From Polyangiaceae bacterium (GTDB lineage: Bacteria > Myxococcota_A > Polyangia > Polyangiales > Polyangiaceae): 64,000 bases of DNA. The translations under genes and the position numbers were made by a program. How positions within the stretch are numbered: the first letter of the stretch is position 1; each line of letters starts with the position of its first letter. Below, in pieces: positions 8,936 through 16,662 of the stretch. Location of the stretch: assembly GCA_016712345.1 (NCBI GenBank), contig JADJRH010000002.1:496001-560000 (forward strand). The letters are read 5' to 3'. The notes beneath the pieces are model-generated. The model made no database searches, was not told the DNA's origin, and saw only the letters and a program-made list of their open reading frames with translations.

Positions 8936-10291
8936 ATGAGCACCTACCATCGCACAGCCATCCGCCGCATTGCCGTTCAAGGGTATCGCAGCCTTGAAAA
9001 TGTAGTCGTCGAGAATATTCCAGACGTTGTTGTGCTGTTTGGGCCCAACGGCTCCGGCAAGTCCAACCTTCTCCGCGCAGCTCGATTGTTGCTGCGAGCC
9101 ATCCCCGTTGGGCCAACCCTAGCTTTTGGCCGCGAAGCCGCCATTGTCTTGCCACTTGCCAACATCAACGAAATTTTTGGATTGCGCCCCGATGACTTCC
9201 GTTATGGTTCTCTGCCTGAAATTCGTGTTGAGTTGACCATCAGTCTGGGTACCCGCGCCTTGGGTCAATTGCGTGATTCAATGGTAGAGCCCGCCACCGA
9301 AGTTGAATTGGCGGTGGTCTTCCAGCACACGGGAGGCCAAGAAATCACATTCTGGTTCGACCAACTTGAGGTTTCGGACCGCTGGCAAGCCAAGTCGCCC
9401 ACTGTCAGTCGTGCTCTCAACGCCCTCCAAATTCACCTCCTGCCGAATGGAAATACAGCCCTTGCACCAGACGATATCCTGCGCGCGCGGCTTATTCGAA
9501 GCGCGGTGTTTTCCAAGCTCATTCAACTCAGCGATGCCTACCGAGTGCCGGGTGGAACTGCCGATCCGCAGTCGGCTCTCTACGACGCGTTCTTGTCAGA
9601 AGACGCAGCGCAACGCGCAGCCGCCCGCCGATTGCAAACGCGTCTCGCTTCCGCCGGGTTATTTGGCTCGCGCTCACTTGAGGTTTTGCTGATCCCCGTC
9701 AACAGCCAAACCTATAACGAGAAGCAAATCCGTTTCAAGCATCCCACCCACGGTGAAATTCCACTTCGAAATTTAGGCTCCGGTGAACAGCAGCTCGTGA
9801 TGATGTTGGGTCAACAGGTGATCACCCCTTATCCAATCGCCCAAGTAGAGGAACCGGAGGCGCACCTGCACACATCCCTCATGGAGCCGCTTGCCAACCT
9901 CCTGACACAAAGCGTTGGCGATCATTCAGAAAATTCACCGGACGTGGATCAGCTGTGGATCGCCACGCACCACCATCGCTTTGCTATCGCCCCCGAGTTT
10001 TTTGATGTGTCCCTGACATCCACCGGATCTACCCAAGTGGAACGGAAACCGCGAGACATGGCGGTTACCCATTTTTACGAACCCAGCCCTTACTGGGATA
10101 CCCTGCGTCAACTTGTGGAAGGCGGATTAAGCCCGGAAACGGTCGTCTCCCTCGACCCAGACAACCAACCCGTCACGGCCCGCCAAATTTTGGAGTCTGT
10201 GCAGGGTGATCGCCGGTTGGCAAACGAATTTGTGAAAGCGGCAACGCGCGCATTTGTTCTCTCCCTGACAAAAGAGGAACCCAGCGCGTGA
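8936..10291 (+). CDS. SMC/OLD-like AAA ATPase, first gene of a candidate defence pair
   Basis: This 451-residue protein starts at ATG 8936, 13 bases after nadB; the open frame runs further upstream but would overlap nadB. It has an RecF/OLD-type ABC-ATPase layout. A beta-hairpin IAVQGYRSLENV precedes Walker A GPNGSGKS (36-43). Later come a signature-like LGSGEQQLVMMLG, a Walker B-like IAQVEEPEAHLH and a switch region ending THHHRF. There is no TOPRIM or nuclease domain after the ATPase, unlike OLD or GajA. It overlaps the next gene by GTGA, so the two products are made together. ATPases of this type commonly act as sensors in anti-phage systems; that role here is inference from the partner gene. 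Confidence 0.8.
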   Translation: MSTYHRTAIRRIAVQGYRSLENVVVENIPDVVVLFGPNGSGKSNLLRAARLLLRAIPVGPTLAFGREAAIVLPLANINEIFGLRPDDFRYGSLPEIRVELTISLGTRALGQLRDSMVEPATEVELAVVFQHTGGQEITFWFDQLEVSDRWQAKSPTVSRALNALQIHLLPNGNTALAPDDILRARLIRSAVFSKLIQLSDAYRVPGGTADPQSALYDAFLSEDAAQRAAARRLQTRLASAGLFGSRSLEVLLIPVNSQTYNEKQIRFKHPTHGEIPLRNLGSGEQQLVMMLGQQVITPYPIAQVEEPEAHLHTSLMEPLANLLTQSVGDHSENSPDVDQLWIATHHHRFAIAPEFFDVSLTSTGSTQVERKPRDMAVTHFYEPSPYWDTLRQLVEGGLSPETVVSLDPDNQPVTARQILESVQGDRRLANEFVKAATRAFVLSLTKEEPSA

Positions 10292-10890
10292 GCTACGTTC
10301 TCGTCTCGTTGACGGGTGACGAGGCAACCGCCGCCAACGACCTGTTTGCCCAGTGGTTTGCCAAAACCCATCCACCACACGCCGCTTTTCACGAGGAACA
10401 TCCCAACCACAACGCTGTGGCAGATGCTGTGCGCCAAGCTGGCAATGCCCTTGTTTTTGGACATGACGGCGTCGGCTCCGTGCGTGGCAAGAGCCTCGGT
10501 GAGCCATGGGTAGATCCCCAAACATTTGGGCAGATTTTTTCAGGCTCGCGAGTGTGGGTGTACGCATGTGATACCCGATCCAAAAATCTCGAAGAAGATC
10601 TGACTTCCTTTGGAAGAGTTGCTTCTGGAGCCGGCGTACAAGTGTTTGCCGGCTTTGCTGCCCCCGTGACGGCTGTGCCCCCTTTTTCCACCCTAGAGGC
10701 GTTAAGAACACCCATCTACCAAGCGCTTGCAAGAGGGTTTCGCGCTTTTATCAGCGGTGAAAACAGCGCCGAAAACTTGAAGAAGGCTGTCTTGCGAGGT
10801 GCAGCAACGGGGCGGGGAGCAGTGCTTGCCGCGTCTCAAATTGAACGTGACATCCAAACGCTGCGCGTCTTGGTATCTCCAACAGTCTGA
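10288..10890 (+). CDS. small CHAT/caspase-like putative protease, partner of the ATPase
   Basis: This 200-residue protein starts at a GTG overlapping the ATPase stop by four bases. The core resembles a minimal CHAT (caspase-HetF-associated) domain. ALVFGHDG gives a candidate catalytic His59, and VWVYACDTRS gives a candidate Cys94 in the ACDT context typical of CHAT. Then FGRVASGAGVQVFAGFAAPV, IYQALARGF and LKKAVLRGA match the pattern after the Cys in the family. No transmembrane segment or repeat domain is present. The His/Cys dyad is visible; protease activity and a role as effector are inferred. It could instead be an inactive relative. Confidence 0.65.
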   Translation: MSYVLVSLTGDEATAANDLFAQWFAKTHPPHAAFHEEHPNHNAVADAVRQAGNALVFGHDGVGSVRGKSLGEPWVDPQTFGQIFSGSRVWVYACDTRSKNLEEDLTSFGRVASGAGVQVFAGFAAPVTAVPPFSTLEALRTPIYQALARGFRAFISGENSAENLKKAVLRGAATGRGAVLAASQIERDIQTLRVLVSPTV

Positions 10891-11135
10891 ATTGGGGGCT
10901 CGATTCAGCCGAGTCTACTGCTTGGCGTTGTCCGACAATATTTCTGTCTTCCGGGATATTGCGAAGCAAAACATGTATACGTCGGCGCTTCTCCCGGCAT
11001 GTGGCTTCTACGTGGGCCATCAATTTTCAGCCCCTGTTCGCGATCTTTACAGCTACCCCCAATCGCCTCCGGGTGTCGTCCGTAAATCCATACGCGTCAG
11101 ATCGCCCACGCGTTAGGCGTTGACCTTGAAAGCGC
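10891..11135. other. intergenic between convergent genes
   Basis: These 245 bases lie between the CHAT-like gene and the end of the Rpn-like gene, which are convergent. No gene or T-tailed hairpin is obvious. Composition is more AT-rich than the flanking housekeeping genes. Confidence 0.35.
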
Positions 11136-12158
11136 TCATTTTCGAGGCAGTTTTGAAGTTTGACGACTGCGCGCTGAACGTTTCTTGGTGAGCCAGCGGG
11201 CCAGCGCCTCACCTTCCAGTTTGAGCACCGCCTCCTGCAACCGGTCGGCCTCTTTTGGAGTGCGCCGAGCGATCAACTTTTGTTCATGGGCGGTGAGTTC
11301 TCGGTGCAAACGCCGCGCAAACAAGCCTTGGAGCAGTTGCACCATCCCGGCGCTGATGCCTTTTTCGATGCCTTTTTCGATGCCCTTTTCGATGCCCTTT
11401 TCGATGCCTTTTTCGATGCCTTTTTCGATGCCTTTTTCAAGGCCGTGCCGCTCTCCGCGTTCGTACGCGTCTCGGAGCGTGGCGCAGACCTGAATGAGAT
11501 CCACCGGGTCTTCATGGATCATAGTATCGATCTCCGGTTTGAGATTATGCCCCCACGGATCAATTTCCGCCATTAAAAAAAGCGCGGCGAGCAGCTCCCA
11601 GCGATCGTCGCCGGCCGGCACTGCTGTTCGAATGGTTGTCACCGCGGCGCGCACGGCCTCGGCGTCGGCGTCTTGTGCAAGTGGAACAAATATAAGCCAA
11701 AAAGGGCTGCGGCGGGCGACGAGGGCACCCACATTTTGTTGATAAAGTAAGTCGAGTCGAAAACGCACACCTGAAAAGGGGCGATCCGGCCAGCCTGTTC
11801 GAAGAAAAGTTGCGCAGCGTCTTTGTTTTGCGGGGCCCGTCAACGCAATAACAACTGTATCAATGGGTGGAACGACACCATCCGGTGCCGATTGGCGGAG
11901 GGCCATTCGACAAAGCGCCTGATAGTCAAATACCCGTTCAGGCAAATGGCGGTCGACTCGGTATTCAAATTCCACCGACAAGGCGCGCAGTTTTCGGCCC
12001 ACTTTAAGGAGTAACAACTTATCGAGTCGGCGTTCCAATGTTGTGACTTGAGTGTTGAGCCAGCCCACCACCTTTACCGGCCGCGATGTGTACGCACGAG
12101 CCAACGCTTCGGCATGCCGTCGTGTCACGTGCCTAAGAGTGATGTCGGCGTTGCCCAT
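11136..12158 (-). CDS. Rpn/PD-(D/E)XK-like family protein with EKGI tandem repeats
   Basis: This 340-residue protein resembles the Rpn (recombination-promoting nuclease, putative transposase-like) family. The core segment is LSVEFEYRVDRHLPERVFDYQ, with the acidic E-x-E and the conserved P-x-R-x-x-x-Y. A later acidic YERGERHGLEKG linker is also typical. Seven exact EKGI repeats follow (12-bp DNA unit, about 11355-11440), then a C-terminal helix that ends in a basic tail. AGGGGG upstream of the ATG at 12158 supports the start. Members are PD-(D/E)XK nucleases or degenerate relatives. I cannot confirm a full catalytic set here. Confidence 0.6.
   Translation of the reverse strand: MGNADITLRHVTRRHAEALARAYTSRPVKVVGWLNTQVTTLERRLDKLLLLKVGRKLRALSVEFEYRVDRHLPERVFDYQALCRMALRQSAPDGVVPPIDTVVIALTGPAKQRRCATFLRTGWPDRPFSGVRFRLDLLYQQNVGALVARRSPFWLIFVPLAQDADAEAVRAAVTTIRTAVPAGDDRWELLAALFLMAEIDPWGHNLKPEIDTMIHEDPVDLIQVCATLRDAYERGERHGLEKGIEKGIEKGIEKGIEKGIEKGIEKGISAGMVQLLQGLFARRLHRELTAHEQKLIARRTPKEADRLQEAVLKLEGEALARWLTKKRSARSRQTSKLPRK
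11355..11440. repeat. 12-bp tandem repeat inside the Rpn-like gene
   Basis: About seven copies of a unit close to gatgccttttTc encode Glu-Lys-Gly-Ile on the minus strand. The unit is a multiple of three, so copy-number change would keep the reading frame. Such linkers are a known habit of Rpn-like proteins. Confidence 0.85.
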
Positions 12159-12245
12159 ATCCCCCTATCGGAAGGAGCGTGCTCCGAGTTGCGTCCATTT
12201 TCTAAAAAATCACCGACTCGGCGCACAAAGGTGTAAAGAGTAGCC

Positions 12246-13436
12246 GTGAGACTCCAGCCCGTTGCCACCGCCCGATTTTTTGTGCCCCTCTTCGCGGGAT
12301 TGGTCGCTTGCCAAGAGGTTTCAGGGTCCGCGCCAACGGCGCCGAGTCTTTCGTCGAGCGCTGCGGCTGCACCCACGTCGGCCGAGCCCAAAGGGCCGCC
12401 GGCGCCCGGCCTCATGCGGCTTCAGGCCGCCATTGAGGCCGCAAAACCCAAAAATGTGAAGCGGGCGGAAAGTGCCTCCAAGGTACTTTTCAAAGACTCG
12501 GTCATTCGCATCACCGCCGGGAAGGGCGTTTTTTACAGCGTTCTAGAAGCTAAAAAGGGTGACGAGCAGGGGGAAGTTGTGGCGATCTCCCCAACCGGCA
12601 CGGTGGACAAACTGGGCCCCGCACCGGAAGCGGCTCGCCTCCTACCCACGGCCGTAGGTGTATTGGCCGCTTCCAACCTTGGCATCACCGTTCACACCAA
12701 AGGCGCCGCGCCCAAAAAAATCTACTCGGGTGTGGTTCGACGAGCGATCACAGATGGTACACACGTAACGTTTATGGATTGCGGCCCCGAAGAAGACAAG
12801 GGGTGTACACTTCAGCGTCTACCCATTGCCGGCGGCGAGCCTGAACGGTTTGAGCAAAAGTTCCCGGTGGTCAACTCCATTGCCAATTGGCAATCAAAAG
12901 TGGTCGTTGCCGGCCGCCAAATCGACGAGCGTGAAGGGGTACCTCTCAGCAAGTCAGAACTGGATGAACAGGTAAAGTGGTTTCAGAGAGGTGGAGCGCT
13001 CCCCCCGAGCGCTCGCTATGCCCCGGGGTTTTTGGCCCTGTTTGACGCGTCTACCAAAAAAACAGAATATTGGTCCTTTGTCACCCAGCGCCCGGCGGAA
13101 GTGGCAGCCGACGGTGATGACCTCTACCTCATGACGGAGGGTAGTCCGTCTGCCGCGTTCACCAACGGCGCCCTTGTTCGAATTACACCCAAAGGCAGTT
13201 GGACGGTGTTGGCCTATCCGCTCTCCACACCGGAGCGGCTCGCGATCTCGCCTACCCATATTTGCTGGACTGAAATGCCGAGCGGCAAATTCACAGTTCG
13301 ATGCTTCAACAAAAAAACCGAAGAAGTTCAGGTGATGGTGGAGCAGGAGAAAAACGTTTTTGACTATGCCCTGTCTGACGGTTTTCTCACCTGGACAAGC
13401 CTCTCAGGCCCGGTACAACAAATCCCGCTTCTATAA
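12246..13436 (+). CDS. lipoprotein, propeller-like, unknown function
   Basis: This 396-residue protein starts at GTG 12246 with signal FFVPLFAGLVACQEV, so it should be lipid-anchored. A Ser/Ala/Pro-rich linker (about 30-55) precedes a domain with repeated short strands such as VVAISPTGTVDKLG, TLQRLPIAGGEPERF and ALVRITPKGSWTVL, which look like a beta-propeller. It is divergent from the Rpn-like gene, whose start lies 87 bases away. I do not recognise a named family; the general build resembles the 5756-7201 lipoprotein. Confidence 0.6.
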   Translation: MRLQPVATARFFVPLFAGLVACQEVSGSAPTAPSLSSSAAAAPTSAEPKGPPAPGLMRLQAAIEAAKPKNVKRAESASKVLFKDSVIRITAGKGVFYSVLEAKKGDEQGEVVAISPTGTVDKLGPAPEAARLLPTAVGVLAASNLGITVHTKGAAPKKIYSGVVRRAITDGTHVTFMDCGPEEDKGCTLQRLPIAGGEPERFEQKFPVVNSIANWQSKVVVAGRQIDEREGVPLSKSELDEQVKWFQRGGALPPSARYAPGFLALFDASTKKTEYWSFVTQRPAEVAADGDDLYLMTEGSPSAAFTNGALVRITPKGSWTVLAYPLSTPERLAISPTHICWTEMPSGKFTVRCFNKKTEEVQVMVEQEKNVFDYALSDGFLTWTSLSGPVQQIPLL

Positions 13437-13570
13437 TTGTATCCAACACGGCCCCACCAGGCCCCGGTCGCCACGGACTCACGGAGGACACGGAGGGCCA
13501 CGGAGTTTTTTTGTATTTCAGACAGCAATCGGCTTGCACGGAGTAGGGGAATGAGCGGTCACTCTTCCGT
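13437..13570. other. intergenic, short imperfect repeats of acggagg
   Basis: A run around 13475-13507 repeats cacggag/acggagg elements several times. No gene is seen. The flanking genes are convergent. Confidence 0.35.
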
Positions 13571-13951
13571 TCACTCGTGCGCTTCAAATCCAAACGCGCC
13601 GCTGTGTACATACACCAGTTTGCAGTGCTCTAGATATTTGGCGTCATGAATGCGGCCCGCCGCCACATATCCCGCGTCCCCTTTTTGTAGAGTGAGGGGC
13701 TCACCGTCTGGAACAAGTTTTCCGTCGCGGCGCACAAAAAACTGAACCACCATCTTTCCCTCGACTACCACCGTCATATCGTCGCCCGGATGACTGTGGG
13801 GAGGTTCAGAAGCGCCCGCTTCCCATTGTTCGAGCATGACCTCCGCACCGTTGGGATTGGTGGGGTAGGTGGTTCGGAGCGAAAACCCGGCAGGGTTTCC
13901 AGGCACCGTAAAGTGACTATTCCAAACGCTGCTTTCTTTGGCGTTTGACAT
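13571..13951 (-). CDS. cupin-domain protein
   Basis: This 126-residue single-domain cupin has the first cupin motif as PPHSHPGDDMTVVVEGKM, giving His and Glu/Asp metal ligand candidates. The second is shortened, as GDAGYVAAGRIHDAKYL, with one His. A GAGGA ribosome-binding site is upstream of the ATG. Small cupins of this kind range from isomerases to sugar-binding or regulatory proteins, so the role cannot be fixed. It is a stand-alone gene, convergent with the preceding lipoprotein gene. Confidence 0.8.
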   Translation of the reverse strand: MSNAKESSVWNSHFTVPGNPAGFSLRTTYPTNPNGAEVMLEQWEAGASEPPHSHPGDDMTVVVEGKMVVQFFVRRDGKLVPDGEPLTLQKGDAGYVAAGRIHDAKYLEHCKLVYVHSGAFGFEAHE

Positions 13952-14112
13952 CTGTTTTTCCTCGCTCTTTTCCGGTTGCTTTCCCCCAAAACGGAGGTGC
14001 AGACAATTGTCTCTATCACATCCGGCTTTACAAAAGGAGCCCGTCGGCCCCGCTGAAGGAATGTCATTGCAGTTTCGACTGAATCGGCGTTAATAGCGCT
14101 TTGGAGGCCGTG

Positions 14113-14664
14113 ATGGGCGCAACCAAGTGGCATTTGTCGATCGGTATTGTCCTCTTTTCGGGCGCTTTGTGCTCGTGCGGCTCAACCGTAAACGCCTGCG
14201 CCGAGAGTTCGGGCGGTGTAAACGTGGCCGACGGCGACTTTGAAGAGAGTCCCACTTCGTGGACGCTTGCACCCCATTCCAGTATTGACAGCGAACACGG
14301 TGTTTGCGGGGGTGAAAACTCGCTCAAGGTCACCTTGGGGGAAGGGAACGGCTCCACCGAGCTTACCCGTTCGGCCCCCATCACCGGCGGTTCCGGCGGC
14401 CAGGTAGAAGTGGCGTTTCACTACCGATTTGAGCACTGCCGCGACGCCAACCTGGTGGTTCATGTGGGAGGGTATGAACACCGCCTCAAATTCAACGGAA
14501 CCGACGGAACTTGGAAAGATACGAGCTTCGTTATCGAACTCGGTTCTGAACCTCTGACAATTGATATTCACCCCGAGCGCGAGGGGTCACCTGAAACGTT
14601 AACAGGTGCCGATTTCCAAGACAATCGCATGTGGGTAGACGGCTTTACCGTTCACACTCTTTGA
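14113..14664 (+). CDS. small secreted lipoprotein, beta-sandwich
   Basis: This protein of about 183 residues is read from ATG 14113, which has GGAGG five bases upstream. Its signal ends at LCSCGSTV. The mature part (NVADGDFEESPTSWTL, then VEVAFHYRF and WKDTSFVIELG) has the rhythm of a carbohydrate-binding-module-like jelly roll: an N-terminal G-D-F-E-x-S-P-x-x-W start, central strands and a late DNRMWVDGFTV strand. Ligand binding is inferred only from this pattern. It precedes the FTCD gene by 72 bases. Confidence 0.6.
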   Translation: MGATKWHLSIGIVLFSGALCSCGSTVNACAESSGGVNVADGDFEESPTSWTLAPHSSIDSEHGVCGGENSLKVTLGEGNGSTELTRSAPITGGSGGQVEVAFHYRFEHCRDANLVVHVGGYEHRLKFNGTDGTWKDTSFVIELGSEPLTIDIHPEREGSPETLTGADFQDNRMWVDGFTVHTL

Positions 14665-14736
14665 GTGATCGGCCGCGCTCATAGCCAAGTTGATTTATAA
14701 ATCCAGTACTTTGATCCAATTTTTGGAGAACCTGAC

Positions 14737-16590
14737 ATGTCCAATGCCCTTGTTGAGTGTGTTCCCAACTTTTCAGAAGGGCGCGATGCGGCTAAAATCA
14801 AGCAAATCACCGACGCGATTGAGGCATCCGGTGGTGTGTCGCTCCTCAATGTTGAACCTGGAATGGACACCAATCGAACGGTTGTCACATTTGTAGGCTC
14901 ACCCGACGCCGTTCTCCGCGCCGCGTTTGCAGGCATTTCCAAAGCCGCTCAACTTATCGACATGTCTACCCATACCGGTGCGCATCCTCGCATGGGAGCC
15001 ACCGACGTTTGCCCGTTCGTTCCAGTGTCCAACATCAGCATGGCGCAATGCGCTGAAATGGCGCGACAGTTGGGCGAACGTGTGGGGCGTGAACTGGGTA
15101 TTCCCGTCTACCTGTATGAAGCGGCGGCTTCTCGCCCGGAGCGCAAAAGTCTCTCCGATATTCGAAAGGGCGAATATGAAGGGCTTCGAAAAAAGCTTTC
15201 CGACCCCAACTGGAGACCCGACTTTGGCCCGGCCGAATTTAACGCGTTGGCCGGTGCTACGGTCATCGGCGCGCGGCCATTTCTTATCGCTTACAATATC
15301 AACCTGGCCTCCACAGACAAAGGCCATGCGGCTGACATTGCCTTTGCGTTGCGTGAAAAAGGGCGCGTGGCACGGAGTGGAAACACGGCGCCCTACTACA
15401 GCCGCGGTAAAAAAATGTTTTACAAAGAGGGTAGTTTCCCCTGCGGAAATTGCTCCTTTGTGGGCACTACCTACCCTGAAGTTTCCGCACACGTTTCCGA
15501 GGTTCACGGTTATTCTCTCGACGAGCTGCTTCGCGCCAATGACCTGACCCCTCCTGAAGTCGTTGGCAAGCAGGTGTACCGTCCCGGCCTGTTTAAGTCG
15601 TGTAAGGCCATTGGATGGTATGTGGAAGATTACAAACGCGCTCAGGTATCCATCAACCTCACCGACTATACTGTCACACCTCCCCATGAAGTGCTTGAGG
15701 CGTCCCGGCGCCTCGCCGCCGATCGAGGGTTGGTTGTCACCGGCAGTGAAATTGTGGGAGTGGTTCCCTACCAAGCGTTGTTGAAGAGCGGGCAATATTA
15801 CCTACAAAAGCAGGGTAGAACGCTGGGTCAACCCGCAACAGACGTGCTCCGCGTTGGAGTGATGGGGCTTGGTCTTACCGACGTGGCGCCGTTTGACATC
15901 GCCAAAAAAGTCCTGGGTCTACCCATCCTGCCTGAAAAGGCGCTCGTCAACAAAACAGTTGTCGACTTTACAGATGAAGTGTCGCGCGATTCACCCGCGC
16001 CCGGAGGTGGCTCGGTGGCCGCGCTTGCCGGCGCGCTCGGGGCCGCGCTCGCGTCGATGGTGGCAAACCTTACCTATGGGAAGGAGGGGACCGAAGATCG
16101 CGACGCGGCGCTGGCCCGCATTGCTGAAGAAGCGCAGCGCATTAAAGACGACCTTATTCGAGCGGTAGACGCCGACTCCGACGCGTTCACCGGCTTTATG
16201 AACGCGCTTCGCATGCCGCAGTCCAATCCAGAAGAAAAAGCCCTTCGCGCCCGCAAAATGCAAGAGGGTTTAAAAGAAGCTGTGGCAGTGCCATGGGCCA
16301 CGGCGGAGGCGAGTTTTGCGGCGATGCGGCTCGCCCGTGAAGTGGCGACTATTGGTAATCCCGCGTCGCTTTCCGACGGTGCTGTGGGAGTACAAATCGC
16401 CTACGCCGGCGTGCGCGGCGGTTTGTGGAATGTGCTCATTAACCTAAAAGACATTACAGATCCCGCCTACGTTGCCGAAAAGCGCGCCGCGTGTGAAAAG
16501 CTCCTCGCCGATGCGCGCGACCTAGCCGACGAAACGGGCAAGTATGTGGACGGTAGAATGATCGCAATGATCGAAAAAAGAGCCGGTTGA
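14737..16590 (+). CDS. ftcD: bifunctional glutamate formimidoyltransferase / formimidoyltetrahydrofolate cyclodeaminase
   Basis: This 617-residue fusion converts formimidoylglutamate and THF to formimidoyl-THF, then to methenyl-THF, in histidine breakdown. The transferase half begins LVECVPNFSEGRD and has THTGAHPRMGATDVCPFVP. The cyclodeaminase half begins near residue 410 (FTDEVSRDSPAPGGGSVAALAGALGAALA). Compared with the mammalian enzyme, about 70 residues are inserted between REKGR and SCKAIGWY. The insert holds C236-x2-C239-x12-H252-x4-H257, a C2H2 zinc-finger pattern. No other hut gene is in the window. The ATG has a weak GGAG upstream. Confidence 0.93.
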   Translation: MSNALVECVPNFSEGRDAAKIKQITDAIEASGGVSLLNVEPGMDTNRTVVTFVGSPDAVLRAAFAGISKAAQLIDMSTHTGAHPRMGATDVCPFVPVSNISMAQCAEMARQLGERVGRELGIPVYLYEAAASRPERKSLSDIRKGEYEGLRKKLSDPNWRPDFGPAEFNALAGATVIGARPFLIAYNINLASTDKGHAADIAFALREKGRVARSGNTAPYYSRGKKMFYKEGSFPCGNCSFVGTTYPEVSAHVSEVHGYSLDELLRANDLTPPEVVGKQVYRPGLFKSCKAIGWYVEDYKRAQVSINLTDYTVTPPHEVLEASRRLAADRGLVVTGSEIVGVVPYQALLKSGQYYLQKQGRTLGQPATDVLRVGVMGLGLTDVAPFDIAKKVLGLPILPEKALVNKTVVDFTDEVSRDSPAPGGGSVAALAGALGAALASMVANLTYGKEGTEDRDAALARIAEEAQRIKDDLIRAVDADSDAFTGFMNALRMPQSNPEEKALRARKMQEGLKEAVAVPWATAEASFAAMRLAREVATIGNPASLSDGAVGVQIAYAGVRGGLWNVLINLKDITDPAYVAEKRAACEKLLADARDLADETGKYVDGRMIAMIEKRAG

Positions 16591-16662
16591 AGACGGGGAA
16601 GCCGAAACGCCAACGTGGCCCGATCCTTTGTTTCGATATGTCTGGAAACCAAGCCACACTGT

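Noticed and set aside
11136..12158. insertion sequence
   Set aside because: The Rpn-like gene has no flanking inverted repeats or target duplication that I can see, so it is treated as a stand-alone gene.
14899..15795. 298-residue open frame antisense to FTCD
   Set aside because: Shadow frame of a certain gene with no recognisable motif.
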